From positions 12,129,836-12,193,835 of the forward strand of contig JAJEKV010000014.1 in NCBI GenBank assembly GCA_021234155.1: a stretch of 64,000 nucleotides of DNA, in the 5' to 3' direction. This document shows positions 29,125 through 41,775 of this stretch, piece after piece (position 1 is the stretch's first letter; every line of letters begins with the position of its first letter). A program made the position numbers and the translations under genes. Under the pieces are notes generated by a model. The model was given only the letters and a program-made list of their open reading frames with translations, searched no databases and was not told the DNA's origin. The stretch is from Isoetes taiwanensis. Its lineage: Eukaryota; Streptophyta; Lycopodiopsida; Isoetales; Isoetaceae.

Positions 29125-31098
29125 TGTTGACCCTAAACCCGCTTAAAGGTCAACCACAAGGAACCAATTCAAGTTTTCACTCAAATTGGGGTTAGATCCT
29201 CCAGATCACTTGAGGTGATCAGTCTATGCAAGGAAATCCCAAAAACAAGTTCAGAAAGTTTGAGTTCTATACCTTTCCCATTTCCAGAAAATGGTACCTT
29301 TGCCAAAACAGATGTGGTGTCGAGGTGCAGATCGATTTTTTAAGTCAGATGCAATAGACTTGGTCAAAAAAGTGGTAGTTAACCAACAGTAAAATTCCTG
29401 ACCAAGTCGGAGACCTAATCTGTGAGTTATTCGAGCTCAAAGTGGGGTCAAATTTTGGTCAATAAAGGTCAAATGTAGAAAACAGTGATCAGAAATTGAG
29501 ATTTGGAGTTGCCAATCATCGTTTTGAGAAATTCCAAAGTAGATAGGTTGCAATGGTACTAGGGAAGAGGGGCAATCAATCAAATCTTCATTTGGAGGTG
29601 TAGAAGTATTTTTTGTGACTAGATTTGGCAAAATACAGTCAAAACTGTCTAAACCCGAGAGCAATTTTTTTGAATTTGAGCTATACTTGGTATTTTTGAA
29701 TGATTCCAACTCCTTTGGCTTGCACAGGCCCTAAGATTAGATGGCAAGTGGTCCAAAAGTATGGAGAAACACACTAGAATTTTCTCAGAGAATATTTTGT
29801 AGCAAGAATTGTAGAATAACATATCAGAAAATGGATTTGACAACTTGGCAATTGATTTGAATTGATATGGAGGTAAATATATCATGATAACAGAATATAA
29901 GGATGCTTCATAGCTTTTAATCACGGGAAAATAATATTCTCAAGTCCATAAAGAATTTTGAAGATAATGTCAACTGAATCTTGTGAATCCCGGGGTTGAG
30001 GAGAGCTCAAGAACTTCAAGGATCGTCCAGATCTTGCTCAAAGAATGATCAATATAGAATCCGGAATACTGGGCTTTGAAAAACCTCGCTATTGTTTCCC
30101 AAAGATATATGTTTTTGGTTTAACGGGTTCCAAAGATATTAGGGCTTAAATTTAGGCTTGATAAGATGCTTAAGAGCCGGAAATGCAGAAGTAGATAGGT
30201 TTCAGAGTTCAATGATACCATTCCTAAAGTGATTCGAAAGCAGGTTTCCATAATTAGGGTTCTTCAAGGTATTTTTCCAGAATTCGCATGACACGATGGT
30301 AGGTATTTTTGGGGTATAAACCAAGAATATGCTGTATTTATCAATTTTAGGAAGATAGGCCATGGTCCCTAAGGGTACCACAAAAATAATTATGAGTCTT
30401 TACTCATTTGGGTCTATGGCAACCCTAATTTTTGGGGAATATTCTAGATTGGTACCATAAATGGGATATTCAATAGAAAATATTTGAGTGGCATGGGTAC
30501 TTGAAACACAATGGTAAAGAACAAGGAGGTACAAAACTTGTGAAAAGAGATTAGGCCAAGGGTATGTGGTAAGGGTGCAATATGAAAATGAAAATAAGGC
30601 AAAGGGACATGAAATGGGTAGGGCATCCATGGGGAAAACAAAATGTATTAAGAAAGGTCTTTTGGCAAGGCAAAATATGTTTTGCAAAAGGTGAGCAAAG
30701 AAGAATATAAGTGTGAGGAAAATGACTAGGGAAATTCAAAAAGGAAGGTGAGAATAAGATATGGGGGGGATAGGCAAAAAAATGGCTAAGGGATGGAACC
30801 AAATACCATGGGATCTTCCAAACTTTGAACTTCCAATCTTCAAAAAATGCCTCCCAAACTTCTTAACCCAGAATCTTCTAGAGCATATTCTTGACTAAGC
30901 ACTTTGACCTCGAATAAAGTACCTCATGTGGGTTTTGAACCTTGAGCACTTGTTGACTTGAGAAATGAACACCTTTTGACCTCCATATCAATGTTGACTA
31001 CCAAGAATCTTCCAAACTTTGACCTAGTATGCCAGGATAAGTTGACCTAGTTTTGAATGCATGGATCACAATTAGCATGTTGCCCTTTGGGGGCAACA
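29125..31098 (-). repeat. LTR_A of element T (5' LTR of copy T2)
   Basis: It is 1974 bp, with the same ends as LTR_C, and its outer edge abuts AGTCT at 31099. It keeps the 191-bp segment missing from LTR_B. The stretch 29980-30330 differs from LTR_C almost only at CAG, CTG and CCG sites. The adjoining PBS (about 29103-29121, minus) is damaged in the same manner. Confidence 0.88.
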
Positions 31099-31103
31099 AG
31101 TCT
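31099..31103. repeat. Target site duplication AGTCT, right copy (element T)
   Basis: Matches 513-517. Confidence 0.9.
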
Positions 31104-32010
31104 TTCCTGTAAAGCATATTCAAAAGGTAAACATAGCTTGTGAGCTAACCTTAGAGATGGGAGCTCAAGCTCTACTGGAAGCACATCCTCAATGCCATAG
31201 ACTAGGTTGAAGAGTGTATGAGTGGTTGCTGCTTTAATAGTGACTCTATAAGCCCAAAGAGCATCCACCAATTTGACATGCCAATCCTTTTGATTATCAT
31301 CCACTGTTTTCTGCAAAATGCTTTTCAAAACCTTATTAGTAGCTTCTGCTTGACCATTACCTTGGGGATAGTAGGAGGAGCTCTTAGTATGTTTGACCTT
31401 AAGAATAGTCAGCAGATTAGCAATAACTTCATTCACAAAAGAGGTACCTCTATCAGAATGCAATTGTAGGGGAATACCAAACCGTGCACAAATATATTCA
31501 TGTAAAAACTTTGCTGTTGTAATAGCATTGGCCTGTCTTAAAGGAATTGCTTCTGCCCACTTAGTAAAATAATCTGTAGCTACAATAATGTGTTGGTGTT
31601 GTCCTGCAGAAGGGGGGTTAATAGGGCCAATATAATCCAGTCCCTATATTTGGAAGGGCCCTGGAGAAATGATAGGATTTAATGCAGCTGGGGAGGAGGA
31701 TCCTTTTGCCAAATATTTGACAGTTGTGGCAAGATTTTATAGCAGTATAACAATCTTTAAATATTGTAGGCCAATAATAACCTGACCTGAGAATTTTCTT
31801 GGCAGTAGTATCTCCAGCAAAATGGCCTCCACATACTCCTTCATGCATTTCTCTAATGATCAGAGCAGATTCTTCTTCATTGACACACCTCAGTAATAGT
31901 CCATCCCTGTTGACTTTGCATAAAACATCATTAATCATTTTGAATTGCCTACATTTTTCTTTAAATCTCCTTTGCTGGCTAGAAGTCAGTCCTGAGGGCA
32001 TCTCGTTGAA
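31104..32010 (-). pseudogene. H integrase, N-terminal finger and core
   Basis: Minus strand from about 32010: LTSSQQRRFKEKCRQF, HHCC finger (EMHEGVCGGHFAG, then CHNCQ), FQI-stop-GLDY (TGG to TAG near 31647), first catalytic Asp near 31575, LHSDRG replaced by MHSDRGTSF (Asp near 31450), and GNGQAEATNK (Glu). The chain is cut by T at QERL and resumes at 515. A frameshift lies near 31690. Confidence 0.86.
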
Positions 32011-32037
32011 TTGTAGAAAATTTTTTATAGGTAGCTG

Positions 32038-33534
32038 CTAATCTTGTTGGTTCTGCTCTTCATCTTCTGCCTGCAAATAAGCTAAGGCATCCACAAAGTC
32101 AACAACCTCTACTGCATCCTCATGATCAAAGAAAATGTAAGGTAAATAAAGACTGGGACTCTTCACCTGGTGTAATTCCTTATTGGAAATATCAAAGGTT
32201 TGTAGCTTACAAGCCCACCTTTGAATTTTTGGTTTGGAAGTAGCCTTACCAAATAACAACCCCATTGGATGTTGCTTCATATAAACTTGAACAGAGCTCT
32301 TCAATAGCAGGTGACCTTGTCTGTCAATGAGGAACATAAGAGCAGCAGTACTCTTTTCCAATCTGGTGTATTTTTCTTCAGTTGAACTCCATTGTTTGTT
32401 GGCAAAAGCTATGGTATGCTTGTCCTGTAGAATAGCTAGACCTATAGCTTTGTTAGTGATAGTAATATAAACCTCAAATGGCATATCCAAATCAAGTTTT
32501 TTTAAAAGAGTAGCCTCACAAATGGACTTTATAAGTAACTCAAAAGACTCTTGGCAATCTGATGACCATGTGACGGGGACATATTTGCTCTCAGATTTAA
32601 AAATCCTGCCTATTCTTGTCAGTTTGGAAATAGGACTTATAATGTGAGCAAAATTAGGAATATACATCCTAAGAAAACTAGTCATGCCAATAAAACTTTT
32701 GACCTGTTTCAAATTCTTGGGGGGTACCAGTTTTTTTAGGGCTTCAACCTTTTCTTGTGCCACTTGTATACCTCTGTTGGACACCTCATGCCCCAAAAGT
32801 TGCCCTTTGGATGCAAAAAAAATACATTTCTTTGGGTTAAGGTTGACTCCAGAGTCCCTGCACAAAGAGCATATTTTTGCAAGCAATTCCAAATGATTAG
32901 TAGGGTGAGATCCTAAGCAAAGGTCATCCAAGTAAACTCTAAATTCTTGAGGAGACATAGGTCTAAAAATAACATCCATAGCTCTCTGGAAAGTGGCAAA
33001 TGCATTCATCAATCCAAAAGGCATTCTTTTCATTGCATAAGTTCCCCAAGGGGTAATAAAAGAGGTCTTTGGTTGATCTTCTTCCTTAATGCCAATTTGA
33101 TTAAATCTTGAAAATCCATCTAAGAATGAGTACACCTCTTTTCCTGCTACAGCATATAAGATTTCTTCTAAAAAAGGCAAGGGATATCAGTCTTTGATGG
33201 TGGCTTTGTTGAGATCTCGATAATCAATACAAATTCTTAAGGCACCACTCTTTTTCTCTACAGGTACAATACAAGATACCCATTCTGGATTAATGATTTC
33301 AATAATAACACTTGCATCTAGCATTTTATCCAACTCATCCTTGATTAATCCCATTAATGAAGCATTAATCCTTCTCAGTTTTTGAAAAACAGGCTTACAA
33401 CCTTCTTTAATCTTGATTTCAAATTGGCATACCTCAGCTTTGATGCCAGTGAGCTCAGAATAATCCCAGGCAAAGACATCCTTCCTTTCTTCAAAAAACA
33501 TTTGTATGTTTTCTCTATTCTGATATTCAATCAA
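32038..33534 (-). pseudogene. H reverse transcriptase and degenerate RNase H
   Basis: RT blocks: FQKLRRINASL, CIDYRDLNKATIKD, stop at the following codons (33187), FLDGFSRFNQI, FGLMNAFATFQRAMD and YLDD at 32923-32934. The RT-linked RNase H (about 32510-32160) is open and reads FEVYITITNKAIG, LEKSTAALMF and VQVYMKQHPMG: Thr, Ser and Lys stand where catalytic Asp, Glu and Asp belong. This is the clearest intact copy of the degenerate domain. Confidence 0.88.
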
Positions 33535-33638
33535 ATCTCCAACAAACAGGGTTCTAGTCTTACCATTTTTTGTGATTGTAATCTCTTCAGTGCCTTTTTC
33601 TTCTGATGCATTGATGGTTAGGATAGGACAAAGGGCTT

Positions 33639-34419
33639 TTACCTCACTAGCATCAAGATCTTCCTCTGAATGGCTCCTTCAGTTAAATGTGACATGAGAG
33701 TTTCTCTACATAAGGCATCAGCTTCCACATTTCTCTCTCTTGGTATGTGAGTAATTTCCCATGAAGCAAAACTCGAGAGTACTCCCATTACTTGGTTTTT
33801 TAGGAGCTCCATATCTGCATTTTTTGTTTGGTAATCTCCTGAAACTTGTCTACAAATCAATTGTGAGTCACCATAAATGTGAATGTTAGCAATATCCATA
33901 GCTTTAGCCTCCTGAAGACCTGCAATCAAAGCCTTACATTCTGCTATATTAGATGTGACTTGGGGAAAGATTCTTCCTACTTTAGCTAAAAGTTTGTGAG
34001 AAGAATCTTTCAAGATAGCAGCAGATGATGCAATATTTAATTTTTTATAAATACCTCCATCAAACCATAGAAATCCTGATGGTCCTTGTCTGCTGGGGAG
34101 TGCACATTCCATAATAAGAGGAACCATTTCATATTTTCTTGGTCTTGTATTTTTTATCCTGTAAGACCCCAAAGGTTCTTCAATCAGCATTTCCTTAATA
34201 AAGTTTACCTCTTCTTTGGAGCCATAGGAGCCATCTTGATTGTAAATTGTGGCAGTTTGAGAACCATTGGAGATGGTACATCTCCCTTGAGACTAGACTG
34301 GTCTAGCATCCACAGTGGCTAACTATCTTCTCCCTAGAAGTAGATCACAAATGTCATATTCATCCCCTATATCTTCAAAAGCTACTACAATAAAGTTAGC
34401 AGCTACAGTTATGCCCTCT
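33639..34419 (-). pseudogene. H protease end and archaeal-type RNase H
   Basis: The aRH is open from about 34190 to 33660, with FDGG (Asp at 34061-34059), AECKAL in place of AEYKAL, YGDSQL and VEADAL. A TGG-to-TAG stop near 34293 interrupts the protease end (ARPV-stop-SQGR), and a frameshift near 33665 separates aRH from RT. P cuts the protease at 34419. Confidence 0.85.
34415..34419. repeat. Presumed left target site of element P (CCTCT)
   Basis: The 5 bp before the P LTR. The partner copy should lie beyond the right end of the window, so the duplication cannot be confirmed here. Confidence 0.5.
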
Positions 34420-36355
34420 TGTTGCCCCCAAAAGGGCAACATGCTAATTGTGGTCTATGCATTCAAACTAGGTCAATTTATCTTAAGAGATTATGTCAAA
34501 GTTTGGAAGAATCTTGGTATTCAACATTGATGTGGAGGTCAAAAGGAATTCATTCTTCAAGTTAACAAGTGTTCAAGGTTCAAGGCTCACATGAGGTACT
34601 TTATTTGAGGTCAAAATGCTTAGTCAAAGAATATGCTCTAGAAGATTCTGGGTTATGAAGTTTGGAAGTTGAAGTTTGGAAGATTCCCTTATATGGTTCC
34701 ATCCTTGTCATTTTGTTTTTTGCTTAGCCAATTTTCCTTCTTACATCCCCAACTTATCTCATTACCATTATTTGTTAATCTTTCCATGACATCTTCCTTA
34801 TTCATTCTTCATGTCCACTTTTGCACCATTACTCTCCACCTTTGCTTTTTCCTTGCCTATAAACACTTACTCCAACCTTTGCTTAGTCATGGACCTTTTT
34901 ACACCCATACCTTATTATCTCCCATCTCCACCATCCACATGAGCCCTTGTTGCCCCATGGCTAACCTCTATTTTTCAACCTCTTGTCTTATGGTTACACC
35001 CCTTATTGGTTCCCAACTCCCTCAAATTGGTCTCATGGCCTTGCAAACTTCAAATTAGGGCATGGGTGCTTGATACCATGGTCTAGGGCTTGCATAAAAC
35101 CTTAAAGAAATCTGAGCCTTGAATTTGAACCATAGTAAAACTTTCAAGAAATCAAAAATACGGAATATTCCCAAAGATATCTAAGGGAAATACGCTGAAC
35201 CGTATCGCGGAATTTCCTAAATATACGGCCATGAACCCTAAATCGAGATCACTGGAAATCATGCCGAATCAACTCTACCGCCTCCTAACCCCTCGCTATT
35301 TCGGATTCCCGCCGCTCCTAAACTTAATGAACCACAAATCAAGCCCTAAGATGCCGAACCACTAAATTTGAAAATATATATGGGAAATTAGATCCGAGAA
35401 ATTTTTGAAGGCCCGTAAGCGCACAAATCTTACTGTGATCATTGCTGAGCATGACTAGAAGGATTTTAGAAGACTCTGAGTACTTCCCGATCAAGTCCCA
35501 AGAGATTTGGTTGGAAATTACCTATTGAAATTATTTATTGACCTGAAGTTGATTTTGAAGTACTCAAGTATTATTATCCAACATTATTATGATTGATTTA
35601 CCTCCCTATCAGTGAAATTTGATGCCTACTTGAAGAAATTATCTCAAGTATGATTATTTACCATTTCTCTCCTGCTCAAAAATTCTACAGAAAATTCCCA
35701 AGCACTTTTGATTACTTTTGGCCCATTTGCCATCAATCCTTGAGACATCTGGAGCCTATATGTTTTGAAAAATCCAAAAAACTCCACTCACAACTCGAGT
35801 TAGAATTTTTGCATTCTCGCTTTTGACTATTCTTGATCAGATTTTGCCAAATCCAGCCACAAAAATTACTTTTGCCTATCCAAATAACAATCTGACCATT
35901 TGCCTATATTCCTCATCATCACTACAAAGACATTTGCTTTGGAAATTTCAAAACTCGTCTGGCAACTCCAAAATCCCAATCTCTGATCACTGTTTTCAGA
36001 TTTGACTGCTATTGACCAAATTTTGACCGCACTTTGAGCTCGAATAACTCACAAATTAAGTTTCTGACTTGGTCAGAAGCTTTACTATTGGTTACCTACA
36101 ACTTTTTGACTAAGTCTACAAAGTTGATTGACTCAAAAATCGATCCGCATATCAATACCACAACCTGCTTTTGGCAAAGGAGTCAATTCACTCGGAAATG
36201 GGAAAGGTATAAAACTTCAAATTTTTGAACTTGTCTTTGAGATTAGCTTGCATAGATTGATCACCTTAAGTGATCTGGAGGTTCTAACCCCAATTTGAGT
36301 GAAAACTCAAGTTGGTTCCTTGTGGTTGACCTTTAAGCCAGGTTTAGGGTCAACA
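34420..36355 (+). repeat. P 5' LTR
   Basis: It is 1936 bp and starts TGTTGCCC with an 8-bp terminal hairpin (6-nt loop) and ends GGGTCAACA. It has a TATA box near 34858, a U5 hairpin (36259-36275, loop CTTAA) and PBS echo (36276-36286). Confidence 0.9.
34857..34865 (+). promoter_or_regulatory. Candidate TATA box of P LTR
   Basis: CTATAAACA, 438 bp into the LTR, at the same relative place as the F candidate. The 3' LTR copy near 43084 reads CCATAAACA. Confidence 0.45.
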
Positions 36356-36358
36356 TTT

Positions 36359-36376
36359 TGGAGGTTCTACCGAGAT
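36359..36376 (+). promoter_or_regulatory. P primer binding site (tRNA-Gln type)
   Basis: TGGAGGTTCTACCGAGAT, 3 nt after the LTR, identical to F and T1. Confidence 0.75.
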
Positions 36377-36398
36377 TTCTACCTGGATTTTCGAACTC

Positions 36399-37775
36399 AT
36401 GGCTCCAAAACAAAAGTTTTCAAAGCAGAGCAAGAACCAATGGAAGATCGGGAGACTTTGAGCCTTCGTAGATAGATCTCTTCCCCTAATTTTGCAAGTG
36501 GATTACTTCAAAGCCCCGCTTTATCGCTTTGAGTTGAATATGCCTACTCCATTGCCTACTTTTGATTCAAAGATGAGTGCTAATACTTTTCTAAGAGTCT
36601 TTGAAGATTATTACAGGATTTTGGCTTCAAAAAAGGATGCAAGCTATCACAATTCGAAAAGTGTTCTAAAGAGGAAAGTGAAGTCGGTGCTTGGTTGACT
36701 TATGAGAAGCTTATGGAACCACTTCTTGGGATGACCTTGTCACCAAGTTTTTGGACAGTTTGGAAAACGTATGCTCCTAAAGACCTTGTTAATGAGTTGC
36801 AAAATTTCTCCATTTATGCAGGTGAGAGCGTGAGCCAAGACAAGGAAAGATTCAAGCACCATCATGAATAGATGCTTAAAGTTCAAGTCACTATTCCCAC
36901 ACTCTTTTGGTGTCTTCCTTTATTAAAGGCTTATCTTCTAGACCAGAAATTCATTGTGAAGCTTATCAAGATTCAAGCTGCAGAAGGTTTTGATTCCATC
37001 TACAAAGTTTTTGCCAAGACCACTGAGTTGACCAAGATGTTTTCTATCCTGCCAGAAAAACACCATAGCTTTCATCATGACCCTTTTTACCCTGATGCCA
37101 CTGATGGTCCTTATGAATCTCACCATTCGATTTCCTATTTATGCCGCATAAATAAAAAAAGAAAAAGAAGAAGCTGATTCTCGTGATTTTAGAAGTCAAA
37201 GCAGACCGACAAAGGTGACCAAGCCTTAGCGTATGACCAAACAACTTGTGGAGCTCAAGGCAAGGCGGCAGGTAGAACTTACCCCTGAATGTATTCATTG
37301 CAATAGAACTTCACATCCAGCTGACATTTGTTATTGGCAAATATGTCCTAAAGGTAAAAAGAAAGGTCACTTTGGTAGAGAATGTCCAGTCTGTGCTTTT
37401 TGCAATGAAATTGGCCATACTGACCTTAGATGCACTGTTAAAGAATATTTTGCCAAGCAAGAGAGAGAGAAGAAATCTGAGGCAACTCCTCATGTAAGAT
37501 TTGCAGAGCCTACTAGCTCTATAAGGTTTGTGCAAGCTACAGAAATGCCAAAGACTGAAGAAGTGATGGTGGTACAAACCAGAAGTATGGGAGATTCCCA
37601 CAGACCTACTGAGCCTACCAATTTTGTTCCAGAGCATTCTAGAAGATCAGCACTGCCACTACCACCTGTTATGGAAATCCCCCCTCAAGAAATAGCTCCA
37701 CCTCCCCAACAAAAATATGGTAAGAAGGATCATGACTTCGATGAGTTGGATGTTTTACTAAAAATTCCAAAGTAA
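36399..37775 (+). pseudogene. P Gag with zinc knuckles, frame-disrupted
   Basis: The start ATG is 36399 (MAPKQKF). The capsid region is readable in pieces (36492-36698, 36872-37177) with PTPLPTFDSKMSANTFLRVFEDYY and IKIQAAEGFDSIYKVFAKTTEL. The knuckle region (37233-37775) has CIHCNRTSHPADIC, CPKGKKKGHFGREC (second Cys changed to Gly) and CAFCNEIGHTDLRC. The frame is lost again at 37775, two bases before the next open segment. Confidence 0.84.
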
Positions 37776-37777
37776 GT

Positions 37778-39977
37778 GTGGACCTATTTACATTGTTAAA
37801 GATTGCACCTGGTTATAGGAAAAAGTTATTACAACAAACTACTTTTAGTGCGGCAGTGGCTTGTGTAGGTGTTGCAAATGCCATTAATCTTATTCTGGCC
37901 CAAAATGAGGAGGATCCAGGTGCATTTATGTGCTCAGCTACTCTAGGAGGTTATTCTTTTTCCAATGTATTGTTGGATGGAGGCTCACCTTTAAATATCA
38001 TGCCTTATCATGTTATGAAAAAATGTGGGCTCGGGATAGATAAAAGGTCATCTGTTTTGTTAAAATCTTTTTCTAATGCTAAGATAGCACCAGTTGGAAT
38101 TGTGACCAAGGTTCCTGTTAACACTGAAGGCATTGTTGTAGCTGCCAATTTTGTTGTTGTTGCTTTTGAAGATTTAGGAGAAGATGCAGACATATATGAT
38201 CTCTTGCTGGGAAGAAGGTGGATGGCTACAGTTGATGCTAGGCCAATCTGGTCTGAAGGGAGATGCACCATTTCAAATGGCACTCAAGTGGCCACAATCT
38301 ACAACCAGAATGGTTCTTATGGCTTTAATGAAGAGGTACATTTTATCAAAGAAATGCTTATAGAAGAACCCCTAGGATCTTATAGTCTAGCAACCCCTAG
38401 CACAAAGAAAATTGATTTGATTCCTTTAATTAGAGAGTGTGCACTACCCTCTGAAGATGGCAGAAAAGGTTGTTTATGGTTTGATGGAGGAATATCAAAG
38501 AAATTGAATGTAGCTTCATCTGCAGCTATATTAAAAGATACTGCCAATAAACTTTTGGCTAAGGTAGGAAGGATTTTTCCTCAAATAACTTCTAATGTAG
38601 CAGAATACAAGGCTTTGATTGCAGGTCTCCAGGAAGCTAAAGCTATGGATATTTCAATTATACATATCTATGGGGATTCTCAGTTAGTCTGCAGACAGGT
38701 TAATGGTGAATACCAAGCTAAGAATGCTGATATGGAGCTCCAGAGGAATCAGGTAATGGGAATGCTTGATCATTTTACTTCTTGGGAAATCACTCATATC
38801 CCAAGGGAGCAGAATTGGGAAGCTGATGCTTTGTGCAGAGACACATTGATGACTTATTTATCTGAGGGAGCTATACCAGAGGAAGATCTCGATGAGGATG
38901 AGGCTAAGGAGCTTTGTCCCATACTAGTTATAAATGCATCTCAGGAAAAAGCAATCAATGAAGTTATAATCAACAAGCATGGCCAGCAAAGAACTCTGTT
39001 TGTGGGAGATCTTTTTGACACACAAAACAAAGAAGAGATCAATAAATTATTTGAAGAGAGGAGTGATGTGTTTGCCTGGGATTATTCTGAGCTTATTGGT
39101 ATCAAAGAGGAGGTATGTCAATTTGAAATTAAAATTAAGGAAGGGTGTAAGCCTGTCTTCCAGAAGTTAAGAAGAATAAATGCTTCACTTTTAGATCTAA
39201 TCAAAGATGAATTGCATAAGATGTTGGATGCAGGTGTCATTGTAGAAATCATTAACCCCCGAATGGGTATCCCGCATTGTTCCAAGTGGAAAAAAGAATG
39301 GAACTTTGAGAATTTGCATAGATTATCGAGATTTGAACAAAGCCACCATAAAAGATTGTTATCCTTTGCCTTTTGGAAGAAATTCTATATGTGCAGGAAA
39401 GACATGTACTCATTTTGGATGGTTTTTCGTGGTTCAACCAGATTAGCATCAAAGAGTAAGACCAGCCAAAGACTTCATTTATCACTCCCCGGGTACTTAT
39501 GCTATGAAAAGAATGCCATTTGGCCTGATGAATGCCCCAGCTACTTTCCAAAGAGCAATGGATGTCATTTTCAAAACCATGGCTGCTGAAGAATTTAGAG
39601 TGTATCTAGATGACCTTTGTTTGGGTTCTCATTCTAATAACCATGTGGAATTGCTTGCAAAAATCTGCTCTTTATGCAGGACTTCAGGAGTCAATCTAAA
39701 TCCAAAAAAATGCATCTTTTTTGCATCCAAAGGACAACTCTTGGGACATGAAGTATCCAGCCAAGGTATTCAAGTTGCTCAAAATAAAATTGAAGCCCTC
39801 AAAAAATTAGTACCTCCCAAGAATTTGAAGCAGGTTAAGAGTTTTATTGGTATGACAAGTTTCCTTAGGATGTATATTCCAAATTTTGCTCATATTTTAA
39901 GTCCCATCTCTAGGGTTGACCAGATAGGGAAGTTTTCTAAATCTGAAAGCAAGCACATACCTATCACATGGACCTGA
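37778..39977 (+). pseudogene. P protease, archaeal-type RNase H and reverse transcriptase
   Basis: Open from 37778 to about 39250 in correct frame: protease LLDGGSPLNIMP (Asp 37976), aRH with Asp 38483, Glu 38603, Asp 38675 and Asp 38825, then RT to the NP(E)WVS block. 39250-39500 is scrambled. RT resumes at 39504 with MPFGLMNAPATFQRAMD and YLDD at 39603-39614, and runs to a TGA near 39975. This is the best second copy of the PR-aRH-RT order and has no damage in the aRH. Confidence 0.9.
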
Positions 39978-41775
39978 ATGCCAAGAAGCTTTTGACTTTC
40001 TTATTTTATCTATATGTGAAGCTACTCTTTTAAAGAAACCAGATTTGAGCCTGCCATTTGAGGTTTATATCACTGTTACTAAAAAGGCTATAGGTTTAGC
40101 CATTTTGTAGGATAAGCACACCATAGTTTTTGCAAGCAAACAATGGTCTGCCCTTGAAGAAAGATATACCAGAATAGAAAAAAGTGCTGCTGCTCTCATG
40201 TTCCTCATCAATAGGCAAGGGCATCTACTTCTGAAAAGCCAAGTTCAAGTTCATATGAAGCAAAATCCAATGGGATTGCTATTTGGTAAAGCAACTAATA
40301 AACCAAAAATTCAGAGGTGGGCTTGTAAGTTGCAAAGTTATGATATCTCTGTAAAAGAGTTGCACTTGACACGAAATCCTAGCCTCTACTTGCCTTATAT
40401 ATTTTTTGATCATGAAGATGAATTGAATACTACTGACACCTCACTTGCAGTAGCACATTTAGAGGAAACTCAGGAAGATCAAGTCAAAGGAGGATGGCAG
40501 CAACCCATTAGAGATTTTTTACAACATGGGATCATCTCCCCAAATCTCACTTCAAATCAAAGAAGGAGACTCAAGGACAAGTGCAGACAATTCAAGCTGA
40601 TAGATAATGTTCTGTGCAAAGTCAATAGGGATGGGATTTTGCTGAGATGTGTAAGTGAAGATGAATCTGCCTTAATTATTAGGGAAATGCATAAGGGTAT
40701 CTGTGGGGGACATTTTGCTGGGGATACCACTGCCAAAAAGATCCTTAGGTCTGGGTATTATTGGCCTACTGTTTTTAAAGATTGCTATGAGATCATAAAG
40801 ACTTGCCATAAGTGTCAGATTTTTAGCAAAAGGATTTTATTACCATTCGCCCGAATCCTATTATCTCCCCGTGACCTTTTCAAATTTGGGGGTTAGATTA
40901 TATTGGTCCTATTAACCCTTCTTCTACAGGTCAACATCAGCATATTATTGTGGCTACAGACTATTTTACTAAATGGGCAGAGGCCATACCTTTGAGGCAA
41001 GCCAATGCCCTCACCACTGCAAGATTCTTACATGAGTTTGTTTGCTCTAGGTTTGGTATTCCTTTCCGGATACATTCGATAGGGGTACTCCCCTTTGTTA
41101 ATGAAGTCATTACTAATTTGTTGGGTATTTTGAAGGTCAAACATACCAAGAGCTCCTCATACTATCCCTCGTGGTAATGGACAAGCTGAAGCTACTAACA
41201 AAGTGTTGAAAAACATTTTGCAGAAAACAATTGAGGTCAACAAAAGGGATTGGCATATCAAAATAGTGGATGCACTTTGGGCTTATAGAGTCACTATCAA
41301 AACAGCTACAAACCATACACCTTTCAATTTGGTTTATGGCATAGAAGCAGTCCTACCAGTAGAACTCGAGCTACCTTCCTTAAGATTAGCTCATAAATTG
41401 TGCTTACCTTTTGAACATGCCTTACAGGAGAGACTGGATGCCTTGTTACATTTGGATGAGTACATAATGGAAGCTGAGAACACAAACTTGCTGAAAAAGG
41501 CTAAAGATCTGGCTGCATTTAAGGCTGCCCACAAAATACAAGGCACCTTTAAAAAAGGAGAGCTTGTTCTCAAATGGAACAAGTCAAAGGAGGACTCAGC
41601 TGGCAAATTTGATAACATTTGGGAAGGACCCTTTGTAGTGCTGGATCCTGCAGGTACAAATTCTTATTGGCTATAAGAAGTTGCTTCAGGGATGCCACTG
41701 CCAAATCCTATCAACATCCTGCACCTGAAAAGGTATTGGGACCAGCATACTTGCTTGTCTCTCTTTTTACATTAA
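39978..41775 (+). pseudogene. P degenerate RNase H and integrase
   Basis: The RNase H segment (about 40010-40350) reads LPFEVYITVTKKAIG and VQVHMKQNPMG, again without catalytic acids. Integrase: HHCC finger (about 40684-40820), first Asp near 40960 (VATDYFTKWAEAIPLRQANALTTARF, the stretch deleted in T), second Asp near 41072 where CTG is reduced to CG, Glu near 41183, GPF motif WEGPFVVLDPAGTNSYWL, a CAA-to-TAA stop near 41674, then HLKRYWDQHTCLSLFLH to the TAA at 41773. Confidence 0.86.

Larger units (their letters stand above)
518..31098 (-). mobile_element. Element T: tandem LTR-internal-LTR-internal-LTR retrotransposon
   Basis: Read on the minus strand the order is LTR_A (31098-29125), internal T2 (29124-23325), LTR_B (23324-23314 joined to 10102-8334), internal T1 (8333-2486), LTR_C (2485-518). 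Each internal part begins with a tRNA-Gln-type PBS and ends with the conserved pre-LTR motif, so three LTRs serve two internal regions. The outer LTRs are flanked by AGTCT. The two internal parts share a 413-bp 3' deletion, a Gag nonsense change and an integrase deletion, so they descend from one sequence. Unequal LTR-LTR recombination or insertion of a concatemer would produce this. LTR_B is interrupted by element X. Confidence 0.87.
31099..34419 (-). mobile_element. Element H, right fragment
   Basis: The minus-strand middle of H: protease end, aRH, RT, RH and integrase up to the T insertion. It is cut at 34419 by P, so Gag and the H 5' LTR lie outside the window. Protein sequence is closest to F (NLLTILKVKHTKSSSYYP, KTVDDNQKDWHVKLVDAL). 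Confidence 0.88.
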
